Part shown: piece after piece, positions 23,314-32,373 of the stretch
Layout: every line of letters begins with the position of its first letter
Position numbering within the stretch: position 1 is the stretch's first letter
DNA from: an uncultured bacterium
GTDB taxonomy: Bacteria > Bacillota > Clostridia > Lachnospirales > Lachnospiraceae
Assembly: GCA_948467735.1 (NCBI GenBank)
Contig: CAOKFN010000013.1
Location: forward strand, 29,416-93,415
Direction of reading: 5' to 3'
DNA length: 64,000 nucleotides
The notes under the pieces: generated by a model
Database searches by the model: none
What the model was told of the DNA's origin: nothing
Seen by the model: the letters and a program-made list of their open reading frames with translations, nothing else
Made by a program: the position numbers and the translations under genes

Positions 23314-24324
23314 TTCTTCCGGCCAAGGCAGATCCGACACCTCCAGCTTCTTATCCCGAAGCATCAACTCTTTCACAGCCTTTTCCGCGCTTTTCCCCGC
23401 GAATAAAATCTCGTTTACCTGCTCGATAATGGGCAGCTGCACCTGATATTTCCGTGCAAGCTCCATGGCGGCCTTGGCGGAATGAACCCCTTCCACAGCC
23501 ATTCCCACCTCTGCCATTGCCTCCTCGCGGCTCTTCCCCTGCCCAATCAAAATACCCGCCCGGCGGTTCCTCGAATGCATGCTGGCGCAGGTGACAATCA
23601 AATCCCCAATGCCGGTAAGCCCGCAGAAGGTCTCAAACTTCCCTCCCATAGCGGTTCCAAGCCTCGCAATCTCCGTGATTCCCCGAGTAATCAAGGCGGC
23701 CTTTGTATTGTCCCCATAACCCAGCCCGTCCGCGATTCCTGCCGCAAGGGCCACCACGTTTTTCAGCGCGCCTCCAAGCTCCATGCCCAGAATATCGGGA
23801 CTGATATAGACACGGAACACTTCGTTCATAAACAGGCTTCTGATATACTCCGCGGTTGATTTGGTTTTTGCCCCCACCACGATGGTCGTCGGAACCCCCC
23901 GCCCCACTTCCTCCGCATGGGAGGGACCGGACATCACCGCCACATCCGCATGGGGAATCTCCTGCTCTATCACCTCCGAAAGTGTCATCATGGTATGTTC
24001 CTCAATGCCCTTCGCCACATTCAATATGATCTGGCCCGGTGAGACCAGCCCGCTCAACCGTCCGGCAGTCTCTCTGGTATATGAGCTTGCCACCGCGAAC
24101 ACCAGCATATCCTGCCCCTTCACCGCCGCGGAATCCTCCAAGGTATATTCCACGTTTTCTCCCAGCTTCACCCCCGGAAGCAGCTTATATTCATGCGTTT
24201 CCTTAAGCATTGCAATCTTTTGTTCCGAGGAAGACCGCAGAGTAATCCGATGTCCGTTTTTCTCCAACAGTGCCGCAAGGGCAATTCCCCATGTCCCCCC
24301 GCCGATAATCCCTATTTTTGCCAT
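23308..24324 (-). CDS. gpsA: NAD(P)H-dependent glycerol-3-phosphate dehydrogenase
   Basis: GpsA makes sn-glycerol-3-phosphate from dihydroxyacetone phosphate for phospholipid synthesis. In this 338-residue protein the N-terminal Rossmann loop is GGGTWG (residues 8-13). The conserved SGPSHAEEV, ALKNVVALAAGIADGLGYGDNTKAALI (with the catalytic Lys) and GLTGIGDLIVTC motifs are intact. AAGGGG precedes the ATG at 24324; the longer frame to 24366 adds 14 unsupported residues. It follows plsY, which uses its product, in the order der-plsY-gpsA. In many spore-formers spoIVA follows directly; here metF and other genes intervene. Confidence 0.97.
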   Translation of the reverse strand: MAKIGIIGGGTWGIALAALLEKNGHRITLRSSSEQKIAMLKETHEYKLLPGVKLGENVEYTLEDSAAVKGQDMLVFAVASSYTRETAGRLSGLVSPGQIILNVAKGIEEHTMMTLSEVIEQEIPHADVAVMSGPSHAEEVGRGVPTTIVVGAKTKSTAEYIRSLFMNEVFRVYISPDILGMELGGALKNVVALAAGIADGLGYGDNTKAALITRGITEIARLGTAMGGKFETFCGLTGIGDLIVTCASMHSRNRRAGILIGQGKSREEAMAEVGMAVEGVHSAKAAMELARKYQVQLPIIEQVNEILFAGKSAEKAVKELMLRDKKLEVSDLPWPEEQ

Positions 24325-24387
24325 ACCGCCCCTTTTCCGCAGATATGTGAAGTCTGCTTTTTTCATCTCTATATCGCCTCGGCATTT

Positions 24388-25080
24388 TCAGTTCTCTTTT
24401 TCCTCATCCTGCTTTCCTTCCGGCTCCACATCCACTTTATTCTTTTTCAGCAGATAGGTCTTCCTCTCGTTTCCGTGCGCAAGGCGTGCAATATTCTCCC
24501 GATGCTTCCAATAAGCCATTCCCGCCAGAGCCCCCGACAGGGCATACATTTCATAGAGCTGCATCTGTGTCAAACCCGCAAACAAACCGCTCTGGCCGCA
24601 GATTATCATCTCGACGACAAATCCCGCATATACAAGCAGAGACCCCAGCGAAACCAAATGGGTGGTCAGAAAAATACCGAAAAACACAGCCACGCCCATA
24701 ACGATAAAATACGGATGAAAGGACAAAATCAGCCCCGCCGTGGCGGCAATTCCTTTTCCGCCCTTGAAATTCATATAAAACGGATAATTATGTCCCAGAA
24801 TAGCGCCCGCCCCCGCGTACAGACAGAGCAGATATACCATATCCGGATACATGCGTCCGAACGTCAGCCGCACAATCCACACCGCCGCCATACACTTCAG
24901 GCAGTCCCCCGCCAGCACAATCAATCCCGCTTTCGTCCCCAGCACACGAAGCGTATTGGTGCTTCCCGCGTTGCCGCTGCCATGCTGGCGGATATCAATT
25001 CCATGTGCCTTTCCGTAAAAATAAGCGGTCTGGAATAAGCCAAACACATAACCGATTGCTAAACAGATAACCCTTTCCAT
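24388..25080 (-). CDS. plsY: acyl-phosphate:glycerol-3-phosphate acyltransferase
   Basis: PlsY is the membrane enzyme that acylates glycerol-3-phosphate with acyl-phosphate, the first step of phospholipid synthesis in most Gram-positive bacteria. The 230-residue protein has five to six helices and the three family motifs: GSGNAGSTNTLRVLG, the NYPFYMNFKGGKGIAA segment, and a third loop near RHRENIARL. The C-terminal tail (KNKVDVEPEGKQDEEKEN) is longer and more acidic than usual. The second ATG at 25080 is better spaced from AGGAG than the first at 25083. Its start overlaps the der stop codon, so translation is coupled. Confidence 0.95.
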   Translation of the reverse strand: MERVICLAIGYVFGLFQTAYFYGKAHGIDIRQHGSGNAGSTNTLRVLGTKAGLIVLAGDCLKCMAAVWIVRLTFGRMYPDMVYLLCLYAGAGAILGHNYPFYMNFKGGKGIAATAGLILSFHPYFIVMGVAVFFGIFLTTHLVSLGSLLVYAGFVVEMIICGQSGLFAGLTQMQLYEMYALSGALAGMAYWKHRENIARLAHGNERKTYLLKKNKVDVEPEGKQDEEKEN

Positions 25081-26420
25081 CATTGCTCCTTTTTATTTCG
25101 TTCTCTGATAATAAACCTCAGGGGAGTCCCTCGGAAACCAAAGGTCTCCCGAATCTGGTTCTCAATATATCTTGTATAAGAAAAATGCATCAATTCTTTA
25201 TCGTTCACAAAAATAACAAATGTGGGCGGCTTTACAGACACCTGCGTAATATAATAAAGCTTCAGCCTTCTTCCCTTGTCGGACGGAGGCTGCTGCAGGG
25301 CAGCCGCCTCCGCCATAATTTCGTTCAATACGCCTGTGGACACCCTCATGGCATGGTTCTCGCTGACAATATCAATGACTTCAAACAGCTTTGAAAGCCT
25401 CTGCCCCGTTTTCGCCGATACAAAGACGATTTCCGCATAGGGCATATAGGATAAGATCATCCGGATTTTGTCCGTAAATCGATAAATGGTCTTGTCATCC
25501 TTCTCCAAGGCGTCCCATTTGTTCACGGCGATAATGACCGCTTTTCCCCGCTCATGAGCAATCCCGGCAATCTTGGCGTCCTGTTCCGTTACGCCCTCCA
25601 GAGCGTCTATCAAAAGCACCACCACGTCCGCCCGTTCCACGGCTCCCACCGTTCGCACCACCATAAAATGCTCCAGCTCTTCCTTTATCTTGTTTTTCCT
25701 GCGCAGCCCCGCCGTGTCAATAAATACATATCCTTTCCCATTGCGGATAATTTCCGTGTCCACCGCATCCCTTGTGGTTCCTGCAATATCGGACACAATC
25801 AAACGGTTTTCCCCAAGCAGCTTATTGATCAGCGAAGATTTTCCCACATTGGGCTTGCCCACAATGGCCACTCTGGGCCGCTCGTCCTCTTCTTCCTCAC
25901 CGTCGGCGTCCTCAAAATGCGAAATGACATGATCCAGCATTTCCCCCAGTCCCAGCCGGTTGACAGCCGAAATCCCATATGGCTCCCCTATGCCCAGATT
26001 ATAAAATTCATACACATCCGCCATATATTTCTTGGGACTGTCCACTTTGTTGACCACCAGCACCACCGGCTTATGGGAACGCCGCAGCATATCGGCCACC
26101 TTCGCGTCCGCGTCCACAAGTCCCTGCTTCACATCCACTAGGAAAATGATTACGTCAGCCGTCTCAATGGCAATCTGCGCCTGTTCCCTCATCTGGGACA
26201 AAATAATATCCTTGCTGTCCGGTTCAATCCCTCCCGTATCTATCAAGGTAAAAGTCTTGTCCAGCCATGTGACGTCCGCATATATTCTATCCCTCGTAAT
26301 GCCGGGCGTATCCTTCACAATGGAAATATTTTCCCCTGCCAAAGCGTTAAATAACGTGGATTTCCCCACATTGGGCCTTCCCACCACCGCCACAATCGGC
26401 TTGGTTTTCTTCTTTGCCAT
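25080..26420 (-). CDS. der: ribosome biogenesis GTPase Der (EngA)
   Basis: Der is the double-domain GTPase needed for 50S subunit assembly. The 446-residue protein has two complete G domains in tandem: GRPNVGKS (residues 14-21) with DTPG and NKVD, then a second GKPNVGKS with DTAG and NKWD. A KH-like C-terminal domain follows (SVKPPTFVIFVNDKELMHFSYTRYIENQIRETFGFRGTPL). GGGAGG precedes the ATG at 26420; the frame to 26471 is not supported. It is flanked by the DUF512 gene upstream and plsY downstream in a cluster common in Clostridia. Confidence 0.98.
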   Translation of the reverse strand: MAKKKTKPIVAVVGRPNVGKSTLFNALAGENISIVKDTPGITRDRIYADVTWLDKTFTLIDTGGIEPDSKDIILSQMREQAQIAIETADVIIFLVDVKQGLVDADAKVADMLRRSHKPVVLVVNKVDSPKKYMADVYEFYNLGIGEPYGISAVNRLGLGEMLDHVISHFEDADGEEEEDERPRVAIVGKPNVGKSSLINKLLGENRLIVSDIAGTTRDAVDTEIIRNGKGYVFIDTAGLRRKNKIKEELEHFMVVRTVGAVERADVVVLLIDALEGVTEQDAKIAGIAHERGKAVIIAVNKWDALEKDDKTIYRFTDKIRMILSYMPYAEIVFVSAKTGQRLSKLFEVIDIVSENHAMRVSTGVLNEIMAEAAALQQPPSDKGRRLKLYYITQVSVKPPTFVIFVNDKELMHFSYTRYIENQIRETFGFRGTPLRFIIRERNKKEQ

Positions 26421-26467
26421 ATTTACCTCCCCGCCCGCTTCTACGAGCCTTTGTTCATCGTTAGATA

Positions 26468-28171
26468 TCATCCTTCTTTCTTTGAAGCTCCCGGTCTGCC
26501 GTAAATCCTCAAAATACTTTCCACAAAATCATACCCGCTTGATTTTACAATATTAATCGGCACTTGTAAAGCATTTTCCAAATCTAACGTCCTCATATCA
26601 TCCAAAAACACGTCTTCACCGCTTCGCAGAATGTTTTCCGGCAGGAGCAGACAGCTTCCAAGAGGCCTGCTTTTCAGCTGTGACAGCAGATCCCGCCCTG
26701 TAATCAGTCCCGACACCGTAATGCTTTCCCCGAAGAAATTGTTTGTGATAGAATATACATGGATTGTCAGTCCCGGATATTCCGACATCATCCTGTCCGC
26801 CATTCTTTGCAGATAAGGATACGCCAGCTTCCCGGTGGCAATCGCCAGCTCACATTCCTCGGAAGCCTCTCTTTCCACAGGCGTCGGAGCCTCTGCCTGC
26901 CTGCTCCCACCTTCCTCTGTACATTCGTCCCCGTACCCTTTCTCAATTCCTTCCGCTCTGCCGCTCCCGCTTCCTTTCAAGGGTTCTTCCGTCCTGACGC
27001 TCCCGCTTCCTTCCAAGGCTCCTCCCGTCACGCCGCCGCGCCCTTCCAAGGCTCCTTCCGTCCTGCCGCTGCCGCGCCCCCTCATGTCCATGGCGTCCTC
27101 AAATTCATTCAACAGAAGCCTCAGCATCCCCACACCGTTTTCCAGCTGCAGATACCCGTCGTAACGCGCCTCCTCCGGCATTTTCCTGCCCGCAAGAATA
27201 TACCATTCGTCGCTGGCGTGAACAAAATGGACGCCGTATTTCTCAAAGCACACTTTCTGATATCTCTCTATCAAATCAATCACTTCCACGGCGTCTTCTT
27301 TTGAAAAGGGCTCCAGAGGATACAATCCTTCCCTGTATTTGGTAAGCCCCACCGGCACCACGGACACGCTCTCCAAGTTAGGAATATATTTCATCAGCTG
27401 CCCAATGCTGTATTCTAATTCTTTCCCGTCGTTCAAGCCTTTGCAGAGCACAATCTGCCCGTTCATGCGGATGCCCGCCTCATACAGCTTATCCGCCTTT
27501 TTCAAGGCCTCCCCCGCGAAACGATTATTCAGCATTCTGCATCGCAGTTCGGGATTCATGGTATGAAACGAGATATTGATGGGAGAAAGTCGGTATCTGC
27601 ATATTCTGTCAATATCGTGATCCGACATGTTGGTCAGGGTCACATAATTTCCCTGAAGGAAGGAAAGCCGGGAATCATCATCCTTAAAATACAAAGTTTC
27701 CCTCATTCCGGGCGGCATCTGATCAATAAAGCAGAACACGCAACGATTCCGACAGTGCCGGTATTCGTCCATCAGCCCGTTCTCGAATTCTATACCCAAG
27801 TCTTCATCCGGCTCCTTCTCCACCTCCAAAATCCACTGCTCCCCATTCGTTTTCTCAATCCATATCTCAATATAGGCGTCCTGCGTCAGAAACTGATAAT
27901 CAAATATGTCCTCAATCTCCGCAAAATCCTCAGCTTTGGAGTTCCCCCCCACACCAGTCCCATTTTCCGCGAAAGCTTCGTCCTCCACAGAAAGTCCATC
28001 CTCCGCGAAAGTCCCGCCTTCCATAAAACATCCATCCTCCGCGAAGGCCCCGTCTTCTATACAATCCCCGCATTCCACATTCCTGATTCCTAACAGCTTG
28101 TCCCCCGGCTCAATCCCCAGCTCCTGCGCAATGCTCCCCGGAAGGACTCTGTTCACAATATGTTTTTTCAT
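26468..28171 (-). CDS. DUF512 / PDZ-like radical SAM-type protein with repeat inserts
   Basis: A 567-residue protein of the clostridial DUF512 family, found beside der in many genomes. A PDZ-like N-terminus (IVNRVLPGSIAQELGIEPGDKLLGI) is followed by a 4Fe-4S binding motif C140-x3-C144-x2-C147 in HCRNRCVFCFIDQMP. This arrangement is characteristic of radical SAM enzymes. A barrel-like segment (RLSPINISFHTMNPELR, GQIVLCKGLNDG) and the C-terminal DUF512 domain follow. Two low-complexity insertions interrupt it: residues about 31-87 (EDGAFAEDG-like repeats) inside the PDZ, and about 360-435 (GSGRTEGAL-like repeats) inside DUF512. The ATG at 28171 follows AAAGGA with good spacing. Substrate is unknown. 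Confidence 0.85.
   Translation of the reverse strand: MKKHIVNRVLPGSIAQELGIEPGDKLLGIRNVECGDCIEDGAFAEDGCFMEGGTFAEDGLSVEDEAFAENGTGVGGNSKAEDFAEIEDIFDYQFLTQDAYIEIWIEKTNGEQWILEVEKEPDEDLGIEFENGLMDEYRHCRNRCVFCFIDQMPPGMRETLYFKDDDSRLSFLQGNYVTLTNMSDHDIDRICRYRLSPINISFHTMNPELRCRMLNNRFAGEALKKADKLYEAGIRMNGQIVLCKGLNDGKELEYSIGQLMKYIPNLESVSVVPVGLTKYREGLYPLEPFSKEDAVEVIDLIERYQKVCFEKYGVHFVHASDEWYILAGRKMPEEARYDGYLQLENGVGMLRLLLNEFEDAMDMRGRGSGRTEGALEGRGGVTGGALEGSGSVRTEEPLKGSGSGRAEGIEKGYGDECTEEGGSRQAEAPTPVEREASEECELAIATGKLAYPYLQRMADRMMSEYPGLTIHVYSITNNFFGESITVSGLITGRDLLSQLKSRPLGSCLLLPENILRSGEDVFLDDMRTLDLENALQVPINIVKSSGYDFVESILRIYGRPGASKKEG
26866..27098 (-). repeat. in-frame tandem repeats inside the DUF512 domain
   Basis: Degenerate repeats encoding G(S/R)G(S/G)xRTEGALEG-like units. 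The plus strand shows recurring CTCCCGCTTCCTT and CAAGGCTCCTTCCGTC segments. The insert lies between otherwise conserved parts of DUF512, and the reading frame is kept. Confidence 0.6.
27905..28085 (-). repeat. in-frame tandem repeats inside the PDZ-like region
   Basis: Units of roughly 24 bp based on TCCTCCGCGAAAG (plus strand) that encode FAEDG/FMEGG-type repeats. They split the N-terminal domain of the DUF512 protein without breaking the frame. Confidence 0.65.
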
Positions 28172-28358
28172 CCGCATTTCCTTTCCCGCCGTTATATCCA
28201 TCCTATTCATATCCCGTCCATGGACTGGTTCTATCATAGCACGCATTCCTCCCGTTTCACAAGATATTTTTGGCGGCAGCTGCTAGAACGACGGCAGATT
28301 TTATGGCTCGTGATTATAGTTTATCCTTTCATTCCTGTATCGGCAGCAAACTTGTTTC

Positions 28359-28387
28359 TTGACGTACCGCCCACATAATGTTATAAA
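28359..28387 (+). promoter_or_regulatory. prs promoter
   Basis: TTGACG (28359-28364), 17-bp spacer, TATAAA (28382-28387), about 30 bases before the prs start. A good sigma-A match. Confidence 0.75.
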
Positions 28388-28415
28388 TAAATTAACAAAA
28401 GAAATGGAGGTCATC

Positions 28416-29609
28416 ATGCCAAACTTACACGAACTGGAAAACGCCATGCCCGTAGCTCCTTTAAAAATTGTCGCTCTGCCCTCCGCCAGAGAAATGGGCC
28501 GACGCATCAATGAATACATGGTTCAATTCCGCAAAAGCATCCATAACGATAAGGTAAAGAAGGATCCTGCCTTTCATGATTATATTGTAAATAATTATCT
28601 GGCAGAGGTGGATACTCCCCGCTTTGGAAGCGGAGAAGGGAAAGCCAGCTTCCGTGAATCCATCCGCGGCAAAGACTTATTCCTTCTGGTCGATGTATGC
28701 AATCACAGCATCACTTACAATATGAACGGCTACACCAACCACATGTCTCCCGACGACCATTATCAGGATCTAAAGCGCGTCATCGCGGCATGCAACGGCA
28801 AAGCCCATAGAATCAATGTCATTATGCCCTTTCTCTATGAGGGCAGGCAGCATAAACGAAATCACAGGGAATCCCTTGACTGTGCGTTCGCGCTGGCGGA
28901 GCTGCGCGACATGGGCATCAGCAATTTCATCACCTTTGACGCCCATGACCCCAGAGTGCAGAACGCCATTCCCCTGAATGGTTTCGACAATTTCACGCCG
29001 CCCTATCAGTTCATTAAGGCGCTTTTACATTCCGAGGACGATCTTCTGGTAGACAAGGAACATTTAATCGTTATCAGCCCTGACGAGGGCGCGCTGGACA
29101 GAGCGATTTATTTTGCAAGCGTTCTGGGCGTGGATACCGGCATGTTTTACAAACGACGTGATTATTCCACCATTGTCAACGGGAAAAATCCCATTGTGGC
29201 CCACGAGTTCCTAGGCGACAATATCGACGGCAAAGATATCATCATTATTGACGACATTATTTCTTCCGGCCAGAGTATGCTGGACACGGCCAGACAGCTG
29301 AAGCACATGAACGCAGGACGCGTATTCATCTGCTGTACCTTCGGCTTATTTACCGATGGTATAAAAGCGTTCGACGAAGCGTATGATAAGGGCTATTTTG
29401 ATAAAGTGGTGACGACAAACTTAACTTACCTTCTGCCGGAGCTCTACGCCCGCCCCTACTTTATCGAAGCAGATATGAGCAAATTCGTCGCCTCCCTGAT
29501 AGACTTTATGAATCACGACGCCTCTCTCACCAACACGCTGGCCACCACGGAGAAAATCCACGGTATATTGGAAGCCTACAACAAGCATATGGAAATCGAT
29601 TTGACATAG
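28416..29609 (+). CDS. prs: ribose-phosphate pyrophosphokinase, clostridial long form
   Basis: PRPP synthetase makes 5-phosphoribosyl-1-diphosphate from ribose-5-phosphate and ATP for nucleotide, histidine and tryptophan synthesis. This 397-residue form is longer than the usual 315 residues. It shows the ATP-binding region around MPFLYEGRQHKRNHRESLDCAFA, the THDAHD-like ITFDAHDPRVQ, and the PRPP loop DIIIIDDIISSGQSMLDTA. Such long, divergent PRPP synthetases are common in Clostridia. GGAGG lies seven bases before the ATG at 28416 and decides against the longer frame from 28359. It has its own promoter and is convergent with the sensor kinase gene. Confidence 0.92.
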   Translation: MPNLHELENAMPVAPLKIVALPSAREMGRRINEYMVQFRKSIHNDKVKKDPAFHDYIVNNYLAEVDTPRFGSGEGKASFRESIRGKDLFLLVDVCNHSITYNMNGYTNHMSPDDHYQDLKRVIAACNGKAHRINVIMPFLYEGRQHKRNHRESLDCAFALAELRDMGISNFITFDAHDPRVQNAIPLNGFDNFTPPYQFIKALLHSEDDLLVDKEHLIVISPDEGALDRAIYFASVLGVDTGMFYKRRDYSTIVNGKNPIVAHEFLGDNIDGKDIIIIDDIISSGQSMLDTARQLKHMNAGRVFICCTFGLFTDGIKAFDEAYDKGYFDKVVTTNLTYLLPELYARPYFIEADMSKFVASLIDFMNHDASLTNTLATTEKIHGILEAYNKHMEIDLT

Positions 29610-29624
29610 ACCAAATATTCCGCC

Positions 29625-29651
29625 GAGGAATCATTGTGATAATGATTCCTC
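29625..29651. terminator. 11-bp hairpin between convergent prs and sensor kinase genes
   Basis: GAGGAATCATT (29625-29635) and AATGATTCCTC (29641-29651) are perfect arms with a 5-base loop, starting 15 bases after the prs stop and overlapping the last codons of the kinase. There is no clear T-tract, so it is a probable prs transcript end with moderate support. Confidence 0.5.
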
Positions 29652-32324
29652 CGAATATTCCGGAAAAGAAATGATGATTTTAAAGAGGTCTCCGTCCAAA
29701 AGGATTTCAAAACCGCCCCCCTGAACCTGTACAAGACTCTTGGCGATGGAAAGCCCTAAGCCGCTCCCCTCCGTGGTCCTTGCGGAATCTCCCCGGATAA
29801 ACCGCTCCGTCAATTCATCCGGGCGTATATTCATCTGTTCCTTGGATATATTTTTCATGGATACTTCCACCCTGTCTTCGGGTTTGGCCAAATCAATATA
29901 TACCCTTGTACCTTCCAGCGCATACTTACACACATTATTGAACAAATTCTCTATCACGCGCCACATTCTGCTGCTGTCGGCATACACATAGGCCGGCACG
30001 TCATGATCCTCAAAAATAACCTGCAGCCGACATTCCTCCAGCCTTTCGGAAAACTCCCCGATACTTTGGTTGATAAGCTCCGTCAGGTTCAGTTTTTCCT
30101 GATTCAGCACAATATTGCCGGAAGAAATTTTAGATGCTTCCACAAGGTCGTCCGTCAGCTGTTTCAGGCGCTGAGCCTTGCCGTCAAGAATTTTAATATA
30201 GCCTTTTGCCGGTTCCTGCTCTATTTTCAGCCGTTTCAATAAATCAATATAATTGATAATGGATGTGAGCGGCGTTTTGATATCATGGGAAACATTTGTG
30301 ATCAAATCCGTTTTCATCTGTTCGTCTTTCATGCTGGTTCTCACCGCTTTCCGGATGCCTTCCCCAATATTGTTCACCGCGTCCGCCAGCTCTCTGCTGG
30401 AACCATGAAGCTTGTCCGCCTGAATTTTAAACTCCACCTCCCCATCCCGGATTCTCTTAATTCCCTCCGCTATCTCAATCTGCTCCACATTCCGTCGGAA
30501 CATAACCATACCCACAGTGACGTCCAGAATCACCATACCGCTCATGATTAATATGGAATACATCTGCTGCTGGTCTAACAGCCTATAGGCGATCACAATC
30601 CCTATTAAATTAGAAAATAAGAACAGATTATACGGAAGCAGCATACTGATTACGGAATTCTTATGCCGCAGCACAAACTGAACGGAGCTGCCCAGCGCTC
30701 TGCAGGCATAATACAAAAAACTGCCTTTCCATAGGTAATCCGCCTTTGCACGACGTACCAGACTATACCAGATGATGTTAAAAGAAAGGCTGATATACAC
30801 GCCGTAAAGCGCGAACACGCCGTAGCGGTAAAGTCCGGCCAGCTGGATTCCCAGCAGCTCAATGGGCAGCACATCCGCATTGTCCGCAATTCTCATAAGC
30901 AGCCGATACCCCAGCACACTCCCATAAAGAAACGCCGCGCAGAGAAGAATAATCAGTTCCGTCCAAAGACGGTCAAACCGATTCAAATACCATATCCGTT
31001 CGCCATTCTCACTCACCGCCGTACCCGCTGTTACCGTCATATAAATGCCCAGCCCAAACCACGCCGCCGCCAGCAGAACAATTAATCCGATGATTCTGCC
31101 TGCATTGGGTACAATCTTTTGATAGACGGCATTGGCCGTATAAAACGCGTCGCCCTCCACGGCATAATTGGTATCCACGCAAAGCCAGATATGCGTCGTA
31201 TCCGGATTGGCATAATTATACAAACCGATATAATCGTCTATCTCTTCCTCGCTCAGAATCGTATTGCCCATAAAAACAAGGCTGTCCGGATAATAAATCA
31301 AATACCTCCTATATTCCGAAAAGTACTCCGTGACCTCATTATCCCCCAAGTCCTTGATATCCGGTACATTGGTATAGGTACACATGCCGCTGTCGGTCAT
31401 CATCCGCACCATATACTTCACATTGCTGTTTCCCTCTCTGTAAGCGTCATTACAAAGCTGATATCTTTGATAATTCACGGTAAGCGCGTCGATGGACGCC
31501 GCCACATTGTCCTGAAGCTGGATATAATCCACCCAATTGTCCACATAGTTCGTCAGCTGCCTCACTCCATCCACCGTATTATAACGGCAGTTCAACATCG
31601 GAACCACCACGGTCAGGGTGCCGTCGTCCTCCCTGTTGACCTTTACATTATTCAGATTTTTCGTCATAATGTAGGAATACACAAGATCCTCCAGCTGATC
31701 CTGTGTATAGCCATTGAGTTTTTCGGATATCCGGGCGATCTCCTCCTCGCTTTTACCGAATCGTTTTCCTTCCGCATCCTCTTGGCCCGCCTTATTATCC
31801 GTCTCTTCAAAAACCCGGTAAAACCCATCAAAGCGAAGCTGCCCGTATTCATCCAATATGAAATTTTCCGGATAAATACAATTGCCGAAATAATTTACAA
31901 ATTCCGACATGCTCATCATCCGGTTGGTGTGCTCCACACCATGTTTTCCCCATTTAATCAAATCATCCAGCTCATAAAGTACCGTTACCTCACAGCCCTG
32001 ATCCGCGCCAATCTGACCTGCATAGTCCGTGACGTCGATTTTTTTTAAGGGATCAAACACATCGTTCGTCTCCAGCTGTTCCTTCACCACTACCAGCTGT
32101 GTAATATCGGAAACCGCATTCCGGAACAAATCATGATAAATATCGGATTCCTCAAATTCCAATTCGGCGTCAATAGGAAAAATTCTGTATACTTTAATTC
32201 CGTCAATAGAATCCACCGTAATGTAAGAATTCAGCAGGATACCCGCCGCGGCAGTCATAATGCCCGCCGCCAATATGTGCTGGAGCAGTCCCACCGCCAG
32301 CCGCTTCCATGTTGACCTTTTCAT
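29631..32324 (-). CDS. sensor histidine kinase with large extracytoplasmic domain
   Basis: An 897-residue membrane kinase. An N-terminal helix is followed by an unusually large extracytoplasmic region of about 370 residues. Five hydrophobic helices come next (IIGLIVLLAAAWFGLGIYM and four more), then a HAMP-like linker and a HisKA domain with phosphoacceptor NVSHDIKTPL (His near 680). The HATPase domain has the N-box NLFNNVCKYA and the G-box GSGLGLSIAKSL. The kinase core is VanS-like. The response regulator gene ends 49 bases upstream, so the pair is one operon. The ATG at 32324 is my choice; a TTG at 32387 would add 21 residues and overlap the regulator gene. The signal sensed is unknown; the sensor domain matched no family I recognise. 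Confidence 0.88.
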   Translation of the reverse strand: MKRSTWKRLAVGLLQHILAAGIMTAAAGILLNSYITVDSIDGIKVYRIFPIDAELEFEESDIYHDLFRNAVSDITQLVVVKEQLETNDVFDPLKKIDVTDYAGQIGADQGCEVTVLYELDDLIKWGKHGVEHTNRMMSMSEFVNYFGNCIYPENFILDEYGQLRFDGFYRVFEETDNKAGQEDAEGKRFGKSEEEIARISEKLNGYTQDQLEDLVYSYIMTKNLNNVKVNREDDGTLTVVVPMLNCRYNTVDGVRQLTNYVDNWVDYIQLQDNVAASIDALTVNYQRYQLCNDAYREGNSNVKYMVRMMTDSGMCTYTNVPDIKDLGDNEVTEYFSEYRRYLIYYPDSLVFMGNTILSEEEIDDYIGLYNYANPDTTHIWLCVDTNYAVEGDAFYTANAVYQKIVPNAGRIIGLIVLLAAAWFGLGIYMTVTAGTAVSENGERIWYLNRFDRLWTELIILLCAAFLYGSVLGYRLLMRIADNADVLPIELLGIQLAGLYRYGVFALYGVYISLSFNIIWYSLVRRAKADYLWKGSFLYYACRALGSSVQFVLRHKNSVISMLLPYNLFLFSNLIGIVIAYRLLDQQQMYSILIMSGMVILDVTVGMVMFRRNVEQIEIAEGIKRIRDGEVEFKIQADKLHGSSRELADAVNNIGEGIRKAVRTSMKDEQMKTDLITNVSHDIKTPLTSIINYIDLLKRLKIEQEPAKGYIKILDGKAQRLKQLTDDLVEASKISSGNIVLNQEKLNLTELINQSIGEFSERLEECRLQVIFEDHDVPAYVYADSSRMWRVIENLFNNVCKYALEGTRVYIDLAKPEDRVEVSMKNISKEQMNIRPDELTERFIRGDSARTTEGSGLGLSIAKSLVQVQGGGFEILLDGDLFKIIISFPEYSEESLSQ

Positions 32325-32373
32325 ATCTATGCCCGCTTCATCATCCTTCCCGCCGCCTGCAGAATACGACGGC

